From Lachnospiraceae bacterium (GTDB taxonomy: Bacteria; Bacillota; Clostridia; Lachnospirales; Lachnospiraceae), in assembly GCA_024696945.1 (NCBI GenBank), contig JAILGF010000066.1, positions 1 through 54,285 of the forward strand: a stretch of 54,285 bases of DNA. The letters run 5' to 3'. Position 1 is the stretch's first letter. The number at the start of each line of letters is the position of its first letter. The notes beneath the pieces are model-generated. The model was not told the origin of the DNA. It worked only from the letters and a program-made list of their open reading frames with translations, and ran no database searches. The translations under genes were made by a program, and so were the position numbers. Below, in pieces: positions 48,949 through 54,285 of the stretch.

Positions 48949-50364
48949 ATGGGTGGATTTTTCGGCGTTGTTTCAACTAAAAAAGAAGACTGTATGTTTG
49001 ATCTGTTTTTCGGCACTGACTACCATTCACATTTAGGCACCAGACGTGGCGGTCTTGCCGTATACGGAGACGGTGGCTTTAACCGTTCCATACATAATAT
49101 TGAGAACTCTCCTTTCAGGACAAAGTTTGATAAGGACTTCCATGAAATGCATGGATATATGGGAATCGGCTGTGTATCAGACTATGAGCCCCAGCCCCTT
49201 ATCGTTCGTTCTCATCATGGTACATATGCCATAACTACAGTAAGTCTTATCAGAAATACCGATGAACTCGTTAAGACTGTTTTCGAGAACGGCTCCTCTC
49301 ACTTCCTTGAAATGAGCGGCGGCGATATTAATGCTACCGAGCTTGTAGCAGCGTTGATAAATCAGAAGGAAAATCTTATCGAGGGCATTAAATATGCGCT
49401 TGATTCTATAGAAGGTTCACTCTCTCTTCTGCTTCTTACCGACAAAGGTATATATGCAGCAAGGGATAAATACGGAAGGACGCCTGTTGTTGTCGGCCGT
49501 AAGGATGATGCATACTGTCTCGCTTTTGAGGACTTTTCTTACCGCAACCTCGGATATAATGACTTAAAGCAGTTAGGCCCAGGCGAAATCGATGTTATAA
49601 CACCTGAAGGCATTAAGATTCTTATGCCTGCCGGTGATAAGATGAAGATTTGTACATTCTTATGGGTATATTACGGATATCCTTCCAGCTCCTATGAAGG
49701 AATCAGTGTAGAAAGAATGAGATACAATTGTGGTAAGGCTTTAGCTTCCAGAGATAATGTTAAGCCCGACATAGTTGCCGGTGTACCCGATTCCGGTACA
49801 GCTCATGCAGTTGGCTATTCCAATGCATCCGGAATTCCTTTCTCAAGACCTTTTATCAAGTACACACCTACCTGGCCTCGTTCGTTCATGCCTACGATGC
49901 AGAGCAAGCGTGATCTTATTGCAAAAATGAAGCTTCTTCCCGTTCATGACCTTATTAAGGGTAAGAAGCTCCTGCTTATAGACGATTCCATCGTTCGCGG
50001 AACACAGCTTAGAGAGACAACTGAATTCCTTTACAACAACGGTGCCGAAGAGGTTCATATCCGTCCTGCTTGTCCGCCTCTTGTATATGGATGTAAATAT
50101 CTTAACTTCTCACGTTCAAAATCAGAGATGGACCTTATTACAAGACGTGTTATCGCTAAACTTGAGGGAACCGAAAATCCTTCAAAGGAAGTGCTTAAGG
50201 AATACACTGATCCTGATTCCGAAAAGTATGCTCAGATGGTTGAAGAGATCAGGAAGCAGCTTAAATTTACTACTCTTCGTTTCAACCGTCTCGACGATAT
50301 GCTTGACGCTGTCGGAATCCCTGCAGAGAAATTATGTACATACTGCTGGAACGGAGAAGAATAA
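48949..50364 (+). CDS. PurF-like amidophosphoribosyltransferase paralog with a degenerate glutaminase site
   Basis: PurF makes phosphoribosylamine from PRPP and glutamine. The 471-residue protein keeps the phosphoribosyltransferase half: VAGVPDSGTAHAVGYS, the PRPP loop LLIDDSIVRGTQ (about 342-353), and the four cysteines that hold a [4Fe-4S] cluster in B. subtilis PurF (C235 in KICTFLWVYY, C382 in YGCKYLNF, and two in LCTYCWNG). The N-terminal half is altered. It begins MGGFFGVVS where PurF has MCG, so the catalytic Cys is Gly. The usual HVRYSTTG is GCVSDYEPQ, and the AHNGNLTN region reads AITTVSLIRN. Glutaminase activity should be absent; it may use ammonia, bind PRPP as a sensor, or act with a second PurF. 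The start ATG has AAGG at 8 bases. Confidence 0.88.
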   Translation: MGGFFGVVSTKKEDCMFDLFFGTDYHSHLGTRRGGLAVYGDGGFNRSIHNIENSPFRTKFDKDFHEMHGYMGIGCVSDYEPQPLIVRSHHGTYAITTVSLIRNTDELVKTVFENGSSHFLEMSGGDINATELVAALINQKENLIEGIKYALDSIEGSLSLLLLTDKGIYAARDKYGRTPVVVGRKDDAYCLAFEDFSYRNLGYNDLKQLGPGEIDVITPEGIKILMPAGDKMKICTFLWVYYGYPSSSYEGISVERMRYNCGKALASRDNVKPDIVAGVPDSGTAHAVGYSNASGIPFSRPFIKYTPTWPRSFMPTMQSKRDLIAKMKLLPVHDLIKGKKLLLIDDSIVRGTQLRETTEFLYNNGAEEVHIRPACPPLVYGCKYLNFSRSKSEMDLITRRVIAKLEGTENPSKEVLKEYTDPDSEKYAQMVEEIRKQLKFTTLRFNRLDDMLDAVGIPAEKLCTYCWNGEE

Positions 50365-50386
50365 ATAATTTCATATAAAACAAATG

Positions 50387-50420
50387 ATCCCGGCAGCAAT
50401 AAAGCAACCGGGATTTTTTT
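50387..50420 (+). terminator. Terminator of the PurF paralog
   Basis: ATCCCGG and CCGGGAT form a 7-bp stem around a 14-base loop, followed by seven T on the plus strand. Confidence 0.8.
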
Positions 50421-50421
50421 A

Positions 50422-51144
50422 TTACACATAAAATTCCTTATTATCATCAATAGAATAACAGCTAAGCCTTCCACCCATACTCTTATATCCGGCTCCGGCG
50501 TCAATATCTATATACTTTCTGGTTTTCATTATCTTGCCGGTATATTCCTGACCAAGCTGATAAGTCGGAACATGACCGCATATAATATACTTATCCAGCA
50601 TTTCCAGCTGCTCATGCCTCCAAAAATGGATATCGGATGAAATAAGAAGGTTGTATTCATCTTTTTGAGCAGCAGACTCTATTGATTCGACAACCAGTAT
50701 TTTTCCGATTTCATCAGTCACAATATAATCATTCATCAATCCTGTATGCGTTATAACAGTTTTGCCAAACTGTGGAATGTCATATTCAAGATATAATGGC
50801 AATCCTTTAATAAACTCAAGTACTTCCGATCTTTTTTCATAATTTAGTTCTTTTAAGCTATTAAGAGTGCTTTCACCGAAAAATCTGATCCAATTGTTCT
50901 CGGACAAGGTGCCTTCCATATACATTTGTCCAAAGAGTTCATGATTTCCTTTAAGCATAACAGCATCACCTTTTTTGACCATATCCATAATCATGAACAT
51001 GATCTCAACACCATTTTCACCACGGTCAAATACATCTCCGTTTATGATAAGAAAATCCTCTCCGCTTTTAAAATCTATTTTTTTTAGCATTTTATTAAAA
51101 GAATCCATATCTCCGTGGATGTCTGCCATTATATATCTCGCCAT
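50422..51144 (-). CDS. Calcineurin-like metallophosphoesterase
   Basis: The 240-residue cytoplasmic enzyme shows all metal motifs of the PPP/ApaH-like group: MADIHGDMDSF (DxH), INGDVFDRGENG (GDxxDRG), LKGNHELF (GNHE), ITHTG and IICGHVPTY (GH). It may be a protein phosphatase or may hydrolyse Ap4A-like nucleotides; sequence alone does not decide. The ATG at 51144 lies 19 bp after the phosphopantetheinyl transferase stop, so the two are likely cotranscribed. Confidence 0.88.
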   Translation of the reverse strand: MARYIMADIHGDMDSFNKMLKKIDFKSGEDFLIINGDVFDRGENGVEIMFMIMDMVKKGDAVMLKGNHELFGQMYMEGTLSENNWIRFFGESTLNSLKELNYEKRSEVLEFIKGLPLYLEYDIPQFGKTVITHTGLMNDYIVTDEIGKILVVESIESAAQKDEYNLLISSDIHFWRHEQLEMLDKYIICGHVPTYQLGQEYTGKIMKTRKYIDIDAGAGYKSMGGRLSCYSIDDNKEFYV

Positions 51145-51163
51145 CAGTAAGTCCCTTCTTTCG

Positions 51164-51811
51164 TCATAATTTATAACTAAAATTCTTTAATGAAGCATAA
51201 TTTACTTCCGATTTTTTTCCTGAGCAAAAACTGATAGTATAATCAGCCATATTTATTACGTTGAAATAGATAATGCTGTCTTTATAAATAATCCTGTTAT
51301 TCCTATAGTCAATTGTTGAATCATCATTTTTGAACATAGAAATTCCTATTCCTAAGAACTTAAAAAAAGCTTCTTTAATAGTCCATATTTTATAAAAGCA
51401 GGCTTCAGGATCTTCCGCTGTTCTTATCATTTCCTGTTCCGACGGTTTAAAACATTTGATGAGTCTTTCCCATTTTGCAGATTTATGCTTTTGAACGTCT
51501 ACTCCAACTTCATATTTACCGGCTGCCATCACTACAAGATCTCCGGAATGCGATAAGTTAAACTTCGGAGCTTTCTCAATGTCAAAATAGGGTTTACCGT
51601 TTTCCGAAAGTTTTATTTCTATATCCCATAATCCAATCTCTTCTTCAGCAAGACGGCGTATCATGACTCTGCCCAAAGCACAGCGCATTCTGTCTTCAAG
51701 CTTTCTGAATTTAAGTATTTTATCACAATCTTCTTTCGGTAAAGATGTAAGTATAGTTTCCAGTTTCAAGCTATCTTCAAGCTTTTTAATATCAGCAATA
51801 TATAAATCCAT
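51164..51811 (-). CDS. Sfp-type 4'-phosphopantetheinyl transferase
   Basis: The enzyme transfers the phosphopantetheine arm of CoA to carrier proteins. The 215-residue pseudo-dimer has FNLSHSGDLVVMA, the metal-binding GVDVQKHK, and FYKIWTIKEAFFKFLGIG (WxxKEA). Sfp-type enzymes usually serve polyketide or non-ribosomal peptide synthases rather than fatty acid synthesis, but no such cluster is visible here. The ATG at 51811 lies 21 bp from the stop of the rRNA methyltransferase gene. Together with the phosphoesterase it forms a three-gene minus-strand run. Confidence 0.9.
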   Translation of the reverse strand: MDLYIADIKKLEDSLKLETILTSLPKEDCDKILKFRKLEDRMRCALGRVMIRRLAEEEIGLWDIEIKLSENGKPYFDIEKAPKFNLSHSGDLVVMAAGKYEVGVDVQKHKSAKWERLIKCFKPSEQEMIRTAEDPEACFYKIWTIKEAFFKFLGIGISMFKNDDSTIDYRNNRIIYKDSIIYFNVINMADYTISFCSGKKSEVNYASLKNFSYKL

Positions 51812-51832
51812 ATAATATTTCGCCTATTGATT

Positions 51833-53140
51833 TTACCCCTTATTCATTGGTTCTTTACTTATGAGTACTACCGTCTCCACATGATCAGTCCAAGGGAACA
51901 TATCAAACGGAGAAATTTTTTTAACTGAATACTTTTTCTTGATGAAACTTTTTAAATCCCTTGCCAGTGTTTCAGGGTTGCACGATACATAAACAATATT
52001 TTTTATTCCGGCATTATTGACTGACGTAATAAACTCCTCAGTAGATCCGCTTCTTGGCGGATCCATGATCAATACATAGTCATTGCTCTGCTCTTTTATT
52101 TTATCTTGATATTCCTGCATCCACTTTGTAGCATCTGCTTTTACGAATTCAATGTTTTTTATGCCATTATTCTTTGCGTTTGAGATGGCATCTTTTACCG
52201 CGGAAGCGTTTAACTCAATACCGATAACGTTTTTTACTTTGTCCGCCATACTCATACCTATGGTACCTGTACCGCAATATGCGTCTATTATCATCTTGCT
52301 GAAAACTTCAGAATTATTATCTATAACATTTTGTGATTTAGATTTTCTATTTTCAATTTTAGTGTTATATAATGCGAATTCTAATGCTTTACTGTAAAGC
52401 TTTGGTGTCTGATATGGATTAACTTGATAGAATGAATTAGGTGAAATTCGGAACTTTAATCCTAAAAGTTTATCCTCGATAAACCCTTTCCCGAAGCAGA
52501 CTATATTTCTTTCACCCAATACCATACTGGTACGTTTATCGTTTATATTCTGAACAATTGTTGTTATTTCAGGAAATTTTGTTCTTATAGCCTTTATAAA
52601 GTTGTTTTTCCCGGGGAAAGGTACCGTAGCTGTAACTAGAACAAGCATAATCTGTTCTTGTTTGTCTTTTTCCTGATCAGTTATTGAACTACTCCTGCCA
52701 ACCCTGACAAGAACGTGTCTCAGCCATCCGGTTTTTGTATCTTCATCATATACCTTATATTTAAATGATGGCAGCAATCGCTTTACTTCCTCTATTATCT
52801 CATCTGCCTTTTTATCCTCTAAAAGACATCCTTTTACATCAACCACCCTGTGGCTGTCCTCTCGGTATATTCCTCTGATTATCTTCCCTTCACCGTTTCT
52901 CGAAAACACGGAATGTACCTTGTTACGGTAATACATAGGATGTTCTGAACCAACAATCTCGTCTATTTTAATCTTCTGTGCTTCTGTGATTTCTTTTAAT
53001 GCAACTGAAACCTGCTTTTGTTTTAATTTAAGCTGTTCCTCATAACTACCATTAATATATCTGCACCCGCCGCACTTTTTAAAATACGGACACTTGCTTT
53101 CAGTTTTATTATCTTTTTTATCCATTTGAAGATTTTTCAT
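51833..53140 (-). CDS. 23S rRNA (uracil-5-)-methyltransferase, RlmD/RlmCD type
   Basis: The 435-residue SAM-dependent enzyme methylates C5 of uridine in 23S rRNA. It has an N-terminal Fe-S motif CPYFKKCGGC, no separate TRAM domain, NSFYQVNPYQTPKLY, the SAM loop DAYCGTGTIGM, LIMDPPRSG and the catalytic Cys in VSCNPETLARDL. The frame is open to a TTG at 53158, but the ATG at 53140 has GGTGA just upstream and I prefer it. Members of this family modify U747 and/or U1939; the site cannot be told here. It is divergent from araD. Confidence 0.88.
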   Translation of the reverse strand: MKNLQMDKKDNKTESKCPYFKKCGGCRYINGSYEEQLKLKQKQVSVALKEITEAQKIKIDEIVGSEHPMYYRNKVHSVFSRNGEGKIIRGIYREDSHRVVDVKGCLLEDKKADEIIEEVKRLLPSFKYKVYDEDTKTGWLRHVLVRVGRSSSITDQEKDKQEQIMLVLVTATVPFPGKNNFIKAIRTKFPEITTIVQNINDKRTSMVLGERNIVCFGKGFIEDKLLGLKFRISPNSFYQVNPYQTPKLYSKALEFALYNTKIENRKSKSQNVIDNNSEVFSKMIIDAYCGTGTIGMSMADKVKNVIGIELNASAVKDAISNAKNNGIKNIEFVKADATKWMQEYQDKIKEQSNDYVLIMDPPRSGSTEEFITSVNNAGIKNIVYVSCNPETLARDLKSFIKKKYSVKKISPFDMFPWTDHVETVVLISKEPMNKG

Positions 53141-53297
53141 AATTTCACCATAAATCAAAGTATTTCAATATAAAAAGCCTTATATTTTATACTAAAACCG
53201 ATATTTCCATTAGCTTCCTAAACATTTATTATATCAAAATACGTTTGGTTATACAATAGAATTTTTAAAGAAAGTACTGGAATTATTCCGTATTTAA

Positions 53298-53306
53298 TGA
53301 TATAAT
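53298..53306 (+). promoter_or_regulatory. Extended -10 promoter of araD
   Basis: TGATATAAT is an extended -10 element with no good -35. A short GC-rich hairpin (TCCGC-ATT-GCGGA, 53336-53348) overlaps the ribosome site GGAAGGG and could tune translation. Confidence 0.6.
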
Positions 53307-53360
53307 GCATATGAATTAAACTTAAATGAAAGGAACTCCGCATTGCGGAAGGGTAAAACT

Positions 53361-54062
53361 ATGTTAGAAGCCTTAAAAAAGGAAGTTTGCGAAGCCAATC
53401 TGCTCCTTCCTAAGAACAATCTTATAACTCTTACTTGGGGAAATGTATCCGGAATTGACAGAGAACAGAGACTTGTAGTTATCAAACCCTCGGGCGTTTC
53501 ATATGATACCATGAAGCCTGAAGACATGGTAGTTCTTGATCTTGACGGAAATAAGGTTGAAGGTGATCTTCGTCCTTCATCCGATACACCTACACATCTT
53601 GCTCTTTACAGAGAATATAAGGAGCTTGGCGGTATAGTTCATACCCATTCACGTTGGGCAACCGTTATGGCACAGCAGGGAATGGACATTCCTGCACTGG
53701 GAACCACTCATGCTGACTACTTCTACGGAGCCGTTCCTTGCGCAAGATGTCTTTCACAGGAAGAAATCGATGAAGACTATGAAGGCAACACCGGAAAATT
53801 GATTATCGAAACATTTAAGGCACGCGGTATAAAGCCCATGGACGTTCCAGCAGTACTTCTTAAGTCCCACGGACCTTTTACCTGGGGCAAGAATCCCGCA
53901 AAGGCTGTTGAAAATGCAATCGTTCTTGAAGAAGTTGCATTTATGGCTTGGCATAATCTCTCACTCTCCGGTTGCACTATCAATCCTGTACCTCAGAGTC
54001 TGCTTGACAAGCATTATTTCCGTAAGCATGGTGCTAATGCTTATTACGGACAGAGTAAATAA
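53361..54062 (+). CDS. araD: L-ribulose-5-phosphate 4-epimerase
   Basis: AraD converts L-ribulose 5-phosphate to D-xylulose 5-phosphate, feeding arabinose into the pentose phosphate pathway. The 233-residue class II aldolase-fold enzyme shows LTWGNVSGID, VIKPSGVSYDTM, the zinc histidines in GIVHTHSRWATV and LLKSHGPFTWG, and GTTHADYFYGAVPC. The frame is open to an alternative start at 53343, but the ATG at 53361 has GGAAGGG 7 bases upstream. No araA or araB is adjacent. It suits a hemicellulose user, because arabinose decorates xylan. Confidence 0.93.
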   Translation: MLEALKKEVCEANLLLPKNNLITLTWGNVSGIDREQRLVVIKPSGVSYDTMKPEDMVVLDLDGNKVEGDLRPSSDTPTHLALYREYKELGGIVHTHSRWATVMAQQGMDIPALGTTHADYFYGAVPCARCLSQEEIDEDYEGNTGKLIIETFKARGIKPMDVPAVLLKSHGPFTWGKNPAKAVENAIVLEEVAFMAWHNLSLSGCTINPVPQSLLDKHYFRKHGANAYYGQSK

Positions 54063-54076
54063 GATATACCAACTTA

Positions 54077-54113
54077 AAAGAACGCTTCCGGATCCACTCC
54101 GAAAGCGTTCTTT
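54077..54113 (+). terminator. Terminator of araD
   Basis: AAAGAACGCTT and AAGCGTTCTTT form an 11-bp stem, extended by CGGA/TCCG inside. The T run is short. The outer stem resembles that of the hairpin at 48703-48751. Confidence 0.7.
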
Positions 54114-54232
54114 AGAAATTTTAGTTCGATAACTTCCTGAGATGAGTGACACTCAATCAGATATTCGAAAATTTACGATTGTAAAAAGTGGCTCGAAACC
54201 GCATAAAATCTACATCTTTTTAGAAAAAACAC

Positions 54233-54261
54233 TTGAAAAAATCATACATGTATGGTACAAT
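54233..54261 (+). promoter_or_regulatory. Promoter for a gene beyond the right edge, with a palindromic spacer
   Basis: TTGAAA (54233-54238), 17 bp, then TACAAT (54256-54261). The spacer contains the perfect palindrome ATACATGTAT (54244-54253), a possible repressor site. The remaining 24 bases hold no visible start codon in context. Confidence 0.65.
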
Positions 54262-54285
54262 AATGAGTAGAAAGTACCACTCAAA

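Overview
The window looks like a chromosome segment of a low-to-moderate GC Gram-positive anaerobe of the Clostridia, most probably a Lachnospiraceae. The case rests on a PolC-type replicase, the gene order pyrH-frr-uppS-cdsA-dxr-rseP-ispG-polC, RNase Y, a CD1871A-type CXXC micropeptide, a GGGtGRT/NifU-like pair, frequent TTG starts with strong Shine-Dalgarno sites, and polysaccharide genes (GH10, esterase, GH3) of the kind found in gut and rumen species. A Butyrivibrio-like genus is plausible but is only an inference. I see no phage, insertion sequence, CRISPR array or rRNA.

Layout. 1-1.5 kb: a GGGtGRT protein (cut by the left edge) and a NifU-like scaffold. 1.7-3.8 kb: rny, a compound palindromic intergenic element and a tRNA-Glu(CUC). 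3.9-23.5 kb: a nearly unbroken minus-strand gene train. In transcription order it holds a zinc-ribbon protein, a small membrane protein, RNase HI, bactofilin, pyrH, frr, uppS, cdsA, a zinc-ribbon membrane protein, a TPM protein, dxr, rseP, ispG, polC, a STAS-kinase fusion, a lipoprotein, the CXXC micropeptide and a polyferredoxin-TlpA fusion. Directly upstream lies a separately promoted SPFH protein with three zinc ribbons. The zinc-ribbon, TPM and SPFH genes together resemble Bacillus subtilis ydjGHI, spread through the undecaprenyl and phospholipid precursor cluster.

25-38 kb: an unsecreted GH10 xylanase with two binding modules, an HD-GYP receptor, two plus-strand membrane proteins, a PAP2 phosphatase, an unsecreted esterase, a secreted GH3 enzyme, a frameshifted propeller-DUF3089 gene and mnmA. 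38-43 kb: an MFS transporter with two small membrane proteins, a hypothetical gene that seems frameshifted right after its start, and a large anchored PstS-like binding protein. 43-48.5 kb: a GntR(YtrA-type)-regulated ABC operon with two paralogous permeases and a clear palindromic operator over its promoter.

48.8-54.3 kb: a PurF paralog that lacks the glutaminase active site and whose 5' leader can fold into an H-type pseudoknot ending at the ribosome-binding site. It is followed by a metallophosphatase, an Sfp-type phosphopantetheinyl transferase, an RlmD-type rRNA methyltransferase, araD, and a promoter for a gene beyond the right edge.

Most notable points: PolC has no proofreading exonuclease domain; the PurF paralog has a dead glutaminase site and a pseudoknot leader; a YdjGHI-like envelope module is interleaved with envelope precursor genes; two genes look broken by single-base frameshifts; and a STAS-kinase and electron-transfer gene set follows polC.
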